A stretch of 64,000 nt of DNA, taken from Xanthomonas hydrangeae. GTDB lineage: Bacteria > Pseudomonadota > Gammaproteobacteria > Xanthomonadales > Xanthomonadaceae. Made by a program: the position numbers and the translations under genes. This document shows, in pieces, positions 1 through 8,043 of this stretch. The notes under the pieces were generated by a model. The model had not been told where the DNA came from. It saw nothing but the letters and a program-made list of their open reading frames with translations, and did no database searches. Position 1 is the first letter of the stretch; the number at the start of each line of letters is the position of its first letter. Location: contig LR990730.1 of NCBI GenBank assembly GCA_905142475.1, positions 1,488,001 to 1,552,000 on the forward strand, given 5' to 3'.

Positions 1-377
1 GCGATGGCCGGCACCACCACGCGTACGCCGTAGTCCAGCGGTGCGGTGAGCCTGAGCAGGCCGGACGGTTCGGCGGCGGTGTCGGTCAGCGTATCGAAGG
101 CATCGTCGGTATCGCGCAGGATCGCCGCGCAGCGCTGATAGAACGCCTGCCCGAGTTCGGTGGTGTGCACCTTGCGGGTCGTGCGCACCAACAGCGAGGT
201 GCGGCATTCGCGTTCCAGGCGGGCGACCTGCTGGCTCACCACCGCCTTGGTGATGCCCAGGCGCTCGGCCGCTGCCGTAAACGAGCCGGTTTCCACCACA
301 GCGACGAAATACGCCAGCCGGCGCAGATGACCCAGGCCACCGGGGCCGGACTCGGTTCGATTGTGTGGCGTTGGCAT
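1..377 (-). CDS. LysR-family transcriptional regulator (N-terminal part, cut by window edge)
   Basis: This is the first 125 or so residues of a LysR-type DNA-binding regulator; the effector domain lies beyond base 1. The winged helix-turn-helix is clear: residues around 19-60 read as LRRLAYFVAVVETGSFTAAA followed by ERLGITKAVVSQQVARLE, the classic LysR pattern. The sequence then continues through a linker helix into the first beta strand of the substrate-binding domain (LRLTAPLDYGVRVVVPAI). The start chosen is the ATG whose complement is at 375-377. The gene diverges from the DsbA-family gene at 428 across about 50 bases, so by the usual LysR logic it may regulate that neighbour. No ligand can be inferred. 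Confidence 0.85.
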   Translation of the reverse strand, partial: MPTPHNRTESGPGGLGHLRRLAYFVAVVETGSFTAAAERLGITKAVVSQQVARLERECRTSLLVRTTRKVHTTELGQAFYQRCAAILRDTDDAFDTLTDTAAEPSGLLRLTAPLDYGVRVVVPAI

Positions 378-427
378 ACGGTATGTTTATTGCGGATGGA
401 TTTAAGAGTCAACGGAGGCGGCCTAGG

Positions 428-1102
428 ATGCATCCATCGCCACTGGATGCCGCCGCCATGTCCCCCACTGTTCACTACCTCTATGACCCGCTGTGCGGCT
501 GGTGCTACGGCGCAACGGCGGTGGTCTCGGCGTTGCAGGCGCGGGCCGATGTCACCCTGGAATTGCTGCCCGCCGGCCTGTTTCTGGGCGCTGGCGCCAG
601 GGCAATGGACGACACCTTCGCCGGCTACGCCTGGTCCAACGATCAGCGCATTGCGCAGCTGACCGGCCAGGTTTTCAGCGAGCAGTATCGTCAGCGCGTG
701 CTTGGCGATCGCCAGCAGCGCTTCGACAGCGGCCTGGCGACGCTGGCGCTGACGGCGGTGGCACACATCGATCCCTCGCGCGAAGTGCAGTTGCTCGGTG
801 CCATCCAGCAGGCGCGTTATGTGGAGGGCGATGATGTGACTGCATTGGGCACGCTGGCTGGCCTGCTGCAATCGCTGGGTCTGGAGCAGGCCGCGGAGCA
901 GATCGCCGCGCCGGATGCGCAGCTGCTTGCGCTGACGCAGGCACGTATCGACCAGGCGCTGGCGTTGTTGCAGGAATTCGATGTGCGCGGTGTGCCGACG
1001 TTGGTTGCACAGTCGTCCGGCAAGCGGTGGTTGCTGGATGTCGGGGCGGGTTATGGGAACCCCGATCTAGTCCTGCGGCAGTTGGATGCTGGGCATTTTT
1101 AG
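428..1102 (+). CDS. DsbA-family (FrnE-like) thioredoxin-fold protein
   Basis: A 224-residue DsbA/FrnE-type thioredoxin-fold protein. The active-site motif DPLCGWCYG (Cys23 and Cys26) sits at the start of the fold, and a cis-proline loop (VRGVPTLVA) lies near the C-terminus, as in 2-hydroxychromene isomerase/FrnE relatives. No signal peptide is visible, so it is probably cytoplasmic, like FrnE and unlike periplasmic DsbA. The start at 428 is preferred because GGAGG at 414-418 lies 9 bases upstream; an in-frame ATG at 458 (MSPTVHYLYD) would give 214 residues and is the main alternative. It is divergent from the LysR gene. Its substrate is unknown; a redox or detoxification role is inferred from the family only. 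Confidence 0.85.
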   Translation: MHPSPLDAAAMSPTVHYLYDPLCGWCYGATAVVSALQARADVTLELLPAGLFLGAGARAMDDTFAGYAWSNDQRIAQLTGQVFSEQYRQRVLGDRQQRFDSGLATLALTAVAHIDPSREVQLLGAIQQARYVEGDDVTALGTLAGLLQSLGLEQAAEQIAAPDAQLLALTQARIDQALALLQEFDVRGVPTLVAQSSGKRWLLDVGAGYGNPDLVLRQLDAGHF

Positions 1103-1491
1103 GCGGCCGGGTGACTGGTTTCTCGTTGTGGGGTTGACTGTCTCGCAGCGGACCTTCACCCACACACGTCTCCAGTGAATGTGCTGTCTTCCGCCGCACC
1201 CTCACCCCAACCCCCGCTCCGCGCCCCGGCCCGCGCCAGTGGTGCGGGCGCACCAGGGCACACGCGCCAGTGGCACGTAAGCCGTGCCCTGGTGCCTCGG
1301 CGGGAGAGGGGCTCTCGCTCCCTTCTCCCATCGGGAGAAGGTGGCGCATAGCGCCGGATGAGGGCACGGGCGCACGTGCTGCCCCGGCCCAGGCTTCGCT
1401 TTGCACGCGCGCTGATCAAAGCGTTCCAACCCAACTCCAGCCCTAGTTCCACTCCACCTCAAACCATCGCCATCCCAAAAGGCCAAAACCA
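1103..1491. other. Intergenic region with dispersed palindromic repeat
   Basis: No gene is supported in these 389 bases. Most of the stretch, roughly 1199-1368, is a copy of the CCTCACCCCAACCCC / CCTTCTCCC..GGGAGAAGG repeat family that recurs near 15330, 19440-19575 and 41478-41790. It could form hairpins downstream of the DsbA-family gene. No clear promoter for the MBL-fold gene at 1492 was recognised. Confidence 0.7.
1199..1368. repeat. Dispersed imperfect-palindrome repeat (family 1), diverged copy
   Basis: It begins with CCTCACCCCAACCCCCGCTC and ends with CCTTCTCCCATCGGGAGAAGG followed by GGATGAGGGCAC. Between the halves is a long GC-rich inverted segment (GTGCGGGCGCACCAGGGCAC ... GCCGTGCCCTGGTGC). 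The outer parts match the copies at 19440-19573 and 41478-41714, so this is one mobile or recombining repeat family and not a local hairpin. Confidence 0.65.
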
Positions 1492-2391
1492 ATGCCAACC
1501 CGACGAGACGTCATCAAAACCCTGGCTGTTGCGAGTGTCGCGACGGCCTTCCTTGGAGCGAATACCGCCATGGCTGCACAGACCACACTGACCTATCACC
1601 ATTTCCCCGCCGGCGAACATGGGTTCTTCCGCGCGCCGGTCCTGATCTCCGGCGCACGCGATGCGGTGCTGATCGACGGCGGCTTTACGCTGCCCGACGG
1701 CAAGGCGCTGGCCGAGGCCATCCGCGCCAGCGGCAAGACGCTGACCACCATCTACATCAGCCAGAGCGACCCGGACTATTACTTCAGCCTGGCGCCGATC
1801 AAGGCTGCCTTCCCCGAGGCGCGCGTCATCGCCGCCTCGGCCACCATTGCCGCGATCAAGGGCAATGTCGAAAAGAAGCTGGCCACCTGGGGCCCGCAGC
1901 TGAAGGAAAACGGCCCGCAGACCCTGGCCGACATCGTGATGCCGGAGGCGTTCGACGGCCATACGCTCACCCTGGAAGACCACGCACTGGAGATCGTCGA
2001 TGCCGACGGTCTGACCAATCGACGCTACGTGTGGGTGCCGGCGCTCAAGGCGATCGTCGGTGGCGTGCTGGTGTTTTCCGGCACGCATGTGTGGACGGCC
2101 GACACGCGCGGTGCCGAAGGCCGCGCAGCCTGGCGCAAGACGCTGCAGAGCATGGCGGCGCGGTCGCCCTCGGTGGTCGTGCCCGGGCACATGGTGCCGG
2201 GGGCGCCGACCGATGCATCGGCCATCACCTATACGCACGATTATCTGCTGGCGTTCGAAGAAGAGCTGGCCAGGCACGGCAATAGTGCCGACCTGATCAA
2301 GGCCATGACCGCGCGCTATCCCGATGCCGGTATGGCGGTGGCATTGCAGATCGGCGCCAAGGTCGCCACCGGCGAGATGCAGTGGGGTTGA
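1492..2391 (+). CDS. Tat-exported MBL-fold protein with degenerate metal motif
   Basis: A 299-residue protein with an N-terminal twin-arginine signal (TRRDVIKTLAVASVATAFLG, cleavage near AMA-A) followed by a metallo-beta-lactamase fold. Members of this superfamily that bind metal carry HxHxDH after the second strand; here the equivalent stretch reads YISQSDPDYYF, so both leading histidines and the last histidine are missing. The later segment that normally gives Gly-Asp reads IVGGVLVFSGTHVW, again without the ligand Asp. One histidine remains in VVPGHMVPG. It is therefore either a pseudoenzyme or binds something other than the usual two zincs. The NTF2-like gene follows after 4 bases and is probably cotranscribed. 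The function is not known. Confidence 0.85.
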   Translation: MPTRRDVIKTLAVASVATAFLGANTAMAAQTTLTYHHFPAGEHGFFRAPVLISGARDAVLIDGGFTLPDGKALAEAIRASGKTLTTIYISQSDPDYYFSLAPIKAAFPEARVIAASATIAAIKGNVEKKLATWGPQLKENGPQTLADIVMPEAFDGHTLTLEDHALEIVDADGLTNRRYVWVPALKAIVGGVLVFSGTHVWTADTRGAEGRAAWRKTLQSMAARSPSVVVPGHMVPGAPTDASAITYTHDYLLAFEEELARHGNSADLIKAMTARYPDAGMAVALQIGAKVATGEMQWG

Positions 2392-2395
2392 TGCA

Positions 2396-2791
2396 ATGAC
2401 GACGCCGCTGGAGATCATCCGCAACACCTACGAAAACGCGCCGCAAGAAAACGCCAGGCACCTACGCGCCGCGTTGGCCGCCGATGCGCACTGGACCGAA
2501 GCGGCCGGGTTCCCGTATGCGGATACCTACGTCGGCGCGGATGCCATCTTCGCCAATGTCTTCGCGCGTCTAGCAAGCGAGTGGGAGGGCTATCAAGCGA
2601 AAGTGCACACCTATCTGGCCGATGGCGAGTGCGTGGCTGCATTTGGCGTGTATTGCGGGCGTTATCGCAAGACCGGCAAGACCATGCAGGCTTCGTTTGC
2701 GCATCTTTACCATTTCCAGGACGGCAAGATCGTGCGGATGGAGCAGGTGGTGGATAGCGCGATGGTGGTACGGGCACTGGCGGCGGACTGA
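2396..2791 (+). CDS. NTF2-like / SnoaL-like domain protein
   Basis: A 131-residue protein with the cone-shaped NTF2/SnoaL pattern: an N-terminal helix (LEIIRNTYENAPQ), a tryptophan-containing turn (AHWTEAAGFPYADTYVG), and C-terminal strands ending FAHLYHFQDGKIVRMEQVVD, which is typical of the family. It lacks a signal peptide and should be cytoplasmic. Proteins of this type are small ligand-binding or isomerase-like domains and no substrate can be read from sequence. The ATG at 2396 lies 4 bases after the MBL-fold stop, so the two genes very probably form an operon. The exported neighbour and cytoplasmic partner would then act in different compartments, which is odd. Confidence 0.8.
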   Translation: MTTPLEIIRNTYENAPQENARHLRAALAADAHWTEAAGFPYADTYVGADAIFANVFARLASEWEGYQAKVHTYLADGECVAAFGVYCGRYRKTGKTMQASFAHLYHFQDGKIVRMEQVVDSAMVVRALAAD

Positions 2792-3034
2792 GGCCGTTGC
2801 CGCTGTGTGTCGAACGCGCAGCATCGGTGCGCGTTCGGCTTTTGGGCGTAGCCATTGCAGGATCCGCACACCGTGGCGAGCCGTTATCGGTTCGGTGCGC
2901 GCGGCGGCGGACTGCGGCAGGTTCGCGCGCTTCTGGAATAATGCAGGCTTGGCGGCGACGCCGGTCTGCATCCCGGTCTGTTGCGGGGTGCGGAGCAGCC
3001 ACGCCTCTCCAGCCGCATTCGCATAGGCCTTCCC

Positions 3035-4675
3035 ATGTCCCAGACCCTTCGCATCGCCATGGCGCAGTTCGACTTCCCGGTCGGCGCCGTGGCGCGCAAT
3101 ACCGATCGCATCATCGAGTTCATCGCGGCAGCGCGCGACGAGTTCGGGGCGGACATCGTGCTGTTTCCCGAGCTGGCGATCAGCGGCTATCCGCCGGAAG
3201 ACCTGCTGCTGCGGCCCGGTTTTCTGGCGCATTGCGAAGAAGCGCTGGCACGCATCGCCGCCAGCACGCGCGGGATCGTGGCAGTGGTCGGCTGGCCGCA
3301 GAGTGCCGGCAGCGTGGTCTACAACGCGGCCAGCGTGTTGCGCGACGGGCGCATCGCAGCGACCTATCGCAAACGCGAGTTGCCCAACTATGCGGTGTTC
3401 GACGAGCGCCGCTATTTCGACGTGGATCCGGATGGCGACAACTGCGTGGTCACGGTCAAGGGCGTGCAGGTGGGCGTGGTGATCTGCGAGGACCTGTGGT
3501 TCGCCGAGCCCTTGGCCGGGACCGTGCAGGCCGGCGCCGAGCTGGTGCTGGTGCCCAATGCCTCGCCGTACGAGCGCGGCAAGCACGCGCAGCGCGATGC
3601 ATTGCTGGCCGAGCGCACCCGCGAGAGCGGGGCTGCGATTGCCTATCTCAACGTGGTCGGCGGCCAGGACGCGCTGGTGTTCGACGGCGCATCGGTGGTG
3701 GCCGATGCCGACGGCACCGTGCATCCGGCCGCTGCGGCCTTCGTCGACCAGTGGCTGGTGATGGACTACGCCGCCGGCGAGCGCAGCTTCACCCCGGTGG
3801 TGTGGGTGGACGATGGCGACGAGAGCATGGATGCACTGGCCTGGCGCGCCGTGGTGCGCGGGTTGCAGGACTATTGCCGCAAGAATGGCTTTACCAAGGT
3901 GTGGCTGGGCCTGTCCGGCGGCATCGATTCGGCGCTGGTGCTGGCGATGGCGGTCGATGCGCTGGGGGGCGACAACGTCACCGCGGTGCGGCTGCCGTCG
4001 CGCTACACCGCCAATCTTTCCAACGATCTGGCCGACGAGCAATGCCGCGCGCTGGGCGTCAAGCTGGAAACCATCGCGATCGAGCCGGCATTCGAAGGTC
4101 TGCTCGCCGCACTCGGCCCACTGTTCGAAGGCACCCAGCCGGATATCACCGAAGAAAACCTGCAGTCGCGCAGCCGCGGGGTGATCCTGATGGCGCTGTC
4201 CAACAAGTTCGGCGGGCTGCTGCTGACCACCGGCAACAAGAGCGAATACGCGGTGGGTTACGCCACCATCTACGGCGACATGTGCGGCGGCTATGCCCCG
4301 CTCAAGGATCTGTACAAGACCGAAGTGTTCGGCCTGGCCAAGTGGCGCAATACCGTGGGCGGGGCGCCGGTGATTCCGCCGGCAGTGATTTCGCGCCCGC
4401 CCTCTGCCGAGTTGCGCGACAACCAGACCGACCAGGATTCGCTACCGCCGTACGACGTGCTCGACGGCATTTTGTATCGCTACGTCGATCAGGAGCAGTC
4501 GCGCGACGACATCGTCGCCGCCGGCTACGCCGCCGATACGGTCGAACATGTGTTGCGGCTGGTGCGGCTCAACGAGTGGAAGCGCCATCAGTCCGCGCCC
4601 GGCCCGAAGGTGTCGCGGCGCGCCTTCGGTCGCGAGCGACGTTATCCGATCACCAATGGTTATTCCGGTCAGTAG
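3035..4675 (+). CDS. nadE: Glutamine-dependent NAD+ synthetase
   Basis: A 546-residue two-domain enzyme that converts nicotinate adenine dinucleotide to NAD+ using glutamine and ATP. The N-terminal nitrilase-type glutaminase domain has the Glu-Lys-Cys triad: Glu46 in FPELAISGYP, Lys113 in YRKRELPNY and Cys151 in VICEDLWF. The C-terminal synthetase domain has the PP-loop SGGIDSALV at 294-302 and the conserved TTGNKSEYAVGYATIYGDM block. Start: ATG at 3035 (MSQTLRIAMAQFDF) matches where the family begins; 243 bases upstream hold no gene. The length is the usual one for the short bacterial glutamine-dependent form. It is convergent with the glycosidase-like gene, with a hairpin between them. Confidence 0.96.
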   Translation: MSQTLRIAMAQFDFPVGAVARNTDRIIEFIAAARDEFGADIVLFPELAISGYPPEDLLLRPGFLAHCEEALARIAASTRGIVAVVGWPQSAGSVVYNAASVLRDGRIAATYRKRELPNYAVFDERRYFDVDPDGDNCVVTVKGVQVGVVICEDLWFAEPLAGTVQAGAELVLVPNASPYERGKHAQRDALLAERTRESGAAIAYLNVVGGQDALVFDGASVVADADGTVHPAAAAFVDQWLVMDYAAGERSFTPVVWVDDGDESMDALAWRAVVRGLQDYCRKNGFTKVWLGLSGGIDSALVLAMAVDALGGDNVTAVRLPSRYTANLSNDLADEQCRALGVKLETIAIEPAFEGLLAALGPLFEGTQPDITEENLQSRSRGVILMALSNKFGGLLLTTGNKSEYAVGYATIYGDMCGGYAPLKDLYKTEVFGLAKWRNTVGGAPVIPPAVISRPPSAELRDNQTDQDSLPPYDVLDGILYRYVDQEQSRDDIVAAGYAADTVEHVLRLVRLNEWKRHQSAPGPKVSRRAFGRERRYPITNGYSGQ

Positions 4676-4732
4676 CCGGGATGGCTACGCCGGCGGGCGT
4701 AGCCCGATTGGCTATTCCGGTCAGTAGCCGGG
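4661..4732. repeat. Perfect 20-base direct repeat carrying the stop codons of two convergent genes
   Basis: TATTCCGGTCAGTAGCCGGG occurs at 4661-4680 and again at 4713-4732. The first copy encodes the end of NadE and contains its TAG stop (4673-4675). The second copy, read on the other strand, contains the TGA stop (complement of 4721-4723) and the last codons of the convergent gene. The two copies bracket a hairpin. Confidence 0.9.
4683..4704. terminator. Hairpin between convergent nadE and glycosidase-like genes
   Basis: GGCTACGCC - GGCG - GGCGTAGCC is a perfect 9-base-pair stem with a 4-base loop, 8 bases after the nadE stop and 17 bases before the stop of the opposing gene. It lacks a T-run on either side, so it is a weak or factor-assisted terminator candidate usable from both strands. 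Confidence 0.55.
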
Positions 4733-5698
4733 CGCGCCGGCTGCCGCTGCGGTGGCCGGCGGTTGCGCGAAGCGGGTGAGCAGGTCCAGGGTGGGCTTGG
4801 GCCGCGCCAGGTCGTACATCAGGCCGAAGTGGCCTTCGGCGCCCTGGATCGTGGTCTGGTCCAGCAATTCGTACACGTTCACTTCGGACACCACGTCGGC
4901 ATAGTTGGCGCGCACGTTGCTTAGCAACTGCGCCAGGCTGTCGTAGCAGCCGCGATCGCCTGCCGCACCGCCGGTGGTATTGCCGGTATAGATCTCTGCA
5001 CAGTTCAGCTCGTTAAAGAATATCGGCGTGTTGTAGGTCTGCGCGGCAGTGCGCAGCTGGCCCAGGTACAACTCGGTCCAGTAGCCGGCATCGCGGTGGA
5101 AGGCGTAGTAGTGGAAGCTGATGTGGTCGAAGTCGAAGCCGGCCGCCTTGGCCTTGGCCAGAAACCACAACGAGCCATTACGATCGCCCGGGCAGCGCGC
5201 GTTGGCGCTGTGGTCGTCGCTGTTGCAGGCGGTGATATTGATGGTGAAGCGCAGGCCGGCGCCCAGTTCGTTGGAAGCCTGGCGCATGCCCAGATACATC
5301 GTGGTCATCGCCGCGATGCGGGCATCGGCCTCGGCGCGCACCAGATCCTGTTCGTTGCCGATCTCCCAGACCTTGATGTCGGCCGCATAGCGACGCGCCA
5401 GTTGATAGCCGATCTCGCGCGACATCGGGTAGACCATCGGGCGCAACGTGATGCCGTACTGACGCGCCAGCGGGACCAGGGCATCCAGCGTCGCGTAATC
5501 GCGCGGGTCCACATCGAACCGGTAGCTGCGCAGGTTGCGCGCGGCCAGCAGTTTGAAGCGGGACTCGGCCTGAGCCATCGCATAGCCGGGGCGATTGTCG
5601 TGGGCGTTGACGCCGTAGACGATGGGCGCCGCAATAGCGGTCGCGGTCAGTGTCGCCAGCAACAGCGCGAGCATCGACAAGACGATGGAGCGAGACAT
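4721..5698 (-). CDS. Secreted clan-A (TIM-barrel) glycoside hydrolase-like protein
   Basis: A 325-residue exported protein: a signal peptide at 1-24 (SIVLSMLALLLATLTATAIAA), then a TIM-barrel resembling clan GH-A hydrolases. Glu116 in VWEIGNEQD is placed like the acid/base of clan A, after strand 4. Glu230 in IFFNELNCAE is placed like the nucleophile after strand 7. No exact CAZy family is assignable by eye; GH39/GH5-like retaining enzymes are the closest in pattern. AAGGAGGCCGC just before the ATG is a strong ribosome site and fixes the start at 5698. It stands alone, convergent with nadE. The substrate (plant wall or self-made polysaccharide) is unknown. Confidence 0.72.
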   Translation of the reverse strand: MSRSIVLSMLALLLATLTATAIAAPIVYGVNAHDNRPGYAMAQAESRFKLLAARNLRSYRFDVDPRDYATLDALVPLARQYGITLRPMVYPMSREIGYQLARRYAADIKVWEIGNEQDLVRAEADARIAAMTTMYLGMRQASNELGAGLRFTINITACNSDDHSANARCPGDRNGSLWFLAKAKAAGFDFDHISFHYYAFHRDAGYWTELYLGQLRTAAQTYNTPIFFNELNCAEIYTGNTTGGAAGDRGCYDSLAQLLSNVRANYADVVSEVNVYELLDQTTIQGAEGHFGLMYDLARPKPTLDLLTRFAQPPATAAAAGAPGY

Positions 5699-5997
5699 GC
5701 GGCCTCCTTGGCTGGCGCCGGTGGGGAGTCGGATCTTCTTCGAGGCCGAGTATAGGCAGCGCGTGCGGGCGGTTCGGTGACCTGGTGCCAGGTCTGGCGA
5801 CGTGCTCGCAAGCGCTGCAGGCCGGAGCGCTCAGGGCTGCGAGAACGCGTGGGGTGCCGGCCCGGCGAGCGAATACGTCATGCGGACGGTCGGTCGCCCG
5901 GTGGATCAGACGTGACCGTCGTCTGGCACCGCAATGGCCTGCGGCAATCGGCACGCCGCCATCGCAGGCGTGTTGCTGCATCCGCATTGCCGCAATG
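5699..5997. other. Intergenic region upstream of the glycosidase-like gene
   Basis: About 300 bases between the bamD terminator and the start of the secreted hydrolase gene. It should hold the promoter of the hydrolase. I see no convincing -35/-10 pair, repeat or gene in it. Confidence 0.5.
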
Positions 5998-6021
5998 AAA
6001 AAGGGGCCTTGCGGCCCCTTT
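5998..6021 (-). terminator. Rho-independent terminator of bamD
   Basis: Read on the minus strand: AAAGGGGCC - GCAA - GGCCCCTTT followed by TT, 25 bases after the bamD stop. A 9-base-pair GC-rich stem with a T-run in the direction of bamD transcription is a textbook intrinsic terminator. Confidence 0.88.
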
Positions 6022-6045
6022 GTCTCTTCAGCTGCGTCCGCTGTC

Positions 6046-6927
6046 TCAGTCGCGACTCATCTGCGAGTTGCGCTCGCCGCTGGCGGCGGATTTCTCGCCA
6101 GCGAACGGGTTGAGCTTGCGGATGGCCCACGGGTATTTCGGCCAGTTGCCGGTCAGCCATGGATGCTGCGGGCTGTTGAGTTCCAGCACGCGGCGCGCAT
6201 CGGCCGCCAGGGTCTTGTTGCCCAGATGCGTATAGGCCTCGGCCAGCACCGCGACCGCGTCGTACTGGTAGGCGCTCTGCGGATAGGTTTCCAGCAGGTA
6301 ATTGGCACGACCGGCCGCCGAGACCCAGGCATTGCGGCGCAGGTAGTACAGCGCGTTGTCCAGCTCATGCTGGGCGAACACATCGCGCAGTTCGATCATG
6401 CGCTTGCGCGCATCCGGCGCGTAACGGCTGTTCGGATAGCGGTCGGTCACGGTGTTGAAGTCGTTGTAGGCCTGCTGCGGCGAGGACAGATCGCGACGGC
6501 TCGGGTCCAGCGACCACACCCGGCGCAGGAACACCGTGTCGCGGTTGCTGTTGGCCAGCCCGCGCAGGTAGTACAGATACGAGATGTTGCGATGGGTCGG
6601 GTAGGTGCGGATGAAGCGGTCGACGCTGGAGACGGTGTCGTCGTGCTTGCCGGCCTTGTACTGCGCATAGGCGGTTTCGATCATCGCCTGTTCGGTATAC
6701 GGGCCGTACGGGTACTGGGCGATCAGGCGCTTGTAGCTGGCTTCGGCGCCGGCCCAGTTGCCTTTCTCCATCAGGCCGTGGCTCTTGCCGTACAGCTGCT
6801 CGACCGGCATGCCTTCGTCGGGATTCTTGTTCTTGGCGCCGCGGTGGCAACCGGTGACGACGAACGCCATCACCAGCATGAGGGCAATCAGGCGCGCAGG
6901 CGCGGAAAACGTGGACCGTCGGATCAT
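6046..6927 (-). CDS. bamD: Outer membrane protein assembly factor BamD (lipoprotein)
   Basis: A 293-residue lipoprotein subunit of the BAM complex that folds beta-barrel proteins into the outer membrane. The signal peptide ends in the lipobox VTGC, placing the acylated cysteine at residue 27. Five tetratricopeptide-like repeats follow, including the conserved KGNWAGAEASYKRLIAQYPYGPY and AYNDFNTVTDRYPNSRYAPDA segments (given here in part). The C-terminal tail after residue 260 is Ser/Arg-rich and slightly longer than in E. coli. The gene diverges from rluD-pgeF across about 120 bases, the same neighbourhood as yfiO-rluD-yfiH in E. coli, and an intrinsic terminator follows it. Confidence 0.95.
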   Translation of the reverse strand: MIRRSTFSAPARLIALMLVMAFVVTGCHRGAKNKNPDEGMPVEQLYGKSHGLMEKGNWAGAEASYKRLIAQYPYGPYTEQAMIETAYAQYKAGKHDDTVSSVDRFIRTYPTHRNISYLYYLRGLANSNRDTVFLRRVWSLDPSRRDLSSPQQAYNDFNTVTDRYPNSRYAPDARKRMIELRDVFAQHELDNALYYLRRNAWVSAAGRANYLLETYPQSAYQYDAVAVLAEAYTHLGNKTLAADARRVLELNSPQHPWLTGNWPKYPWAIRKLNPFAGEKSAASGERNSQMSRD

Positions 6928-7046
6928 GGGTCTGGGCAGGACGCATCAGGAAAACGAGAGCGCGATGATAGCCTAGTGGCCTGTCCGGCGACTGACTCCC
7001 GCCGCCCGGACCCCAAATTCCCGCTTTTGCCTGAGTGCCTGTGTCC

Positions 7047-8042
7047 ATGTCCGACCCATCTGCCGACCCCCTCGACCCGTCCATCCGCCAGGCCATCGTG
7101 CCCGACAACGCCGCAGGGCGCCGTTTCGACGCGGTGCTGGCCGAGCTGTTCCCCGAATTCTCGCGCTCGCGGCTGTCGGAGTGGATCAAATCCGGCGATG
7201 CGCTGCTGAACGGCGAAATGGCGCGCCCGCGCGACACCTTGCGCGGCGGCGAGAGCGTGCAGGTGCAGGTGGTGCTGGAAATCCAGACCCATTCCGAGCC
7301 GCAGGACATCCCGCTGAGCGTGTTGTACGAAGACGACCAGGTGCTGGTGATCGACAAGCCGGCCGGGCTGGTGGTCCACCCGGGCGCCGGCAACCCGGAC
7401 GGCACCCTGGTCAATGCGCTGCTGTTCCGCGACCCGGCCCTTGCGGCCGTGCCGCGCGCCGGCGTGGTGCATCGTCTGGACAAGGACACCAGCGGCGTGA
7501 TGGTGGTGGCGCGCACCGTGCAGGCGCAGACCGCGCTGGTGGAGCAGCTGTCCGCGCGCGATGTGCATCGCCAGTACCTGGCGGTGGTGGTGGGTGCGCT
7601 GGTCTCCGGCGGCACCGCCAATGCGCCGATCGACCGTCACCCGCGCGATCGTTTGAAGATGGCGGTGCGCGACGACGGCCGCGATGCGGTCACCCATTAC
7701 CGCCTGCGCGAGCGCTTCCGTGCGCACACCGCGCTGGAATGCCGCCTGGAAACCGGGCGTACCCATCAGATTCGCGTGCATATGGCGCATCTGAAATCGC
7801 CGATCGTCGGCGACCCGCTGTACGGCGGCGCGCTCAAGTTGCCCAAGGGCGCCAGCGACGAATTGGTGCATGAATTGCGCACCTTCAAGCGCCAGGCGTT
7901 GCATGCCGAAACCCTGGAGTTCCTGCATCCGGTCAGCGGCGAGCCGGTGCGTGCCAGCGCGCCGGTGCCGGTGGATCTGCAGCGATTGATGACCGCGTTG
8001 CGCGAAGACAGCGTGCGCGCCGCCGAGCAGGCACGCCGCTAA
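7047..8042 (+). CDS. rluD: 23S rRNA pseudouridine(1911/1915/1917) synthase RluD
   Basis: A 331-residue RNA-modifying enzyme that makes pseudouridines in helix 69 of 23S rRNA. An N-terminal S4 RNA-binding domain occupies about residues 20-75 ([20 protein letters not shown]). The catalytic domain has the family signature [14 protein letters not shown] with catalytic Asp145, plus [23 protein letters not shown] 7047 is preferred; an in-frame GTG at 7035 adds four residues. It is divergent from bamD and is followed 1 base later by pgeF, the same order as E. coli rluD-yfiH, so the two are cotranscribed. Confidence 0.96.
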   Translation: MSDPSADPLDPSIRQAIVPDNAAGRRFDAVLAELFPEFSRSRLSEWIKSGDALLNGEMARPRDTLRGGESVQVQVVLEIQTHSEPQDIPLSVLYEDDQVLVIDKPAGLVVHPGAGNPDGTLVNALLFRDPALAAVPRAGVVHRLDKDTSGVMVVARTVQAQTALVEQLSARDVHRQYLAVVVGALVSGGTANAPIDRHPRDRLKMAVRDDGRDAVTHYRLRERFRAHTALECRLETGRTHQIRVHMAHLKSPIVGDPLYGGALKLPKGASDELVHELRTFKRQALHAETLEFLHPVSGEPVRASAPVPVDLQRLMTALREDSVRAAEQARR

Positions 8043-8043
8043 G

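Noticed and set aside
6928..7046. Possible regulatory RNA between bamD and rluD
   Set aside because: No stable hairpin or conserved element was seen; it is simply the divergent promoter region.
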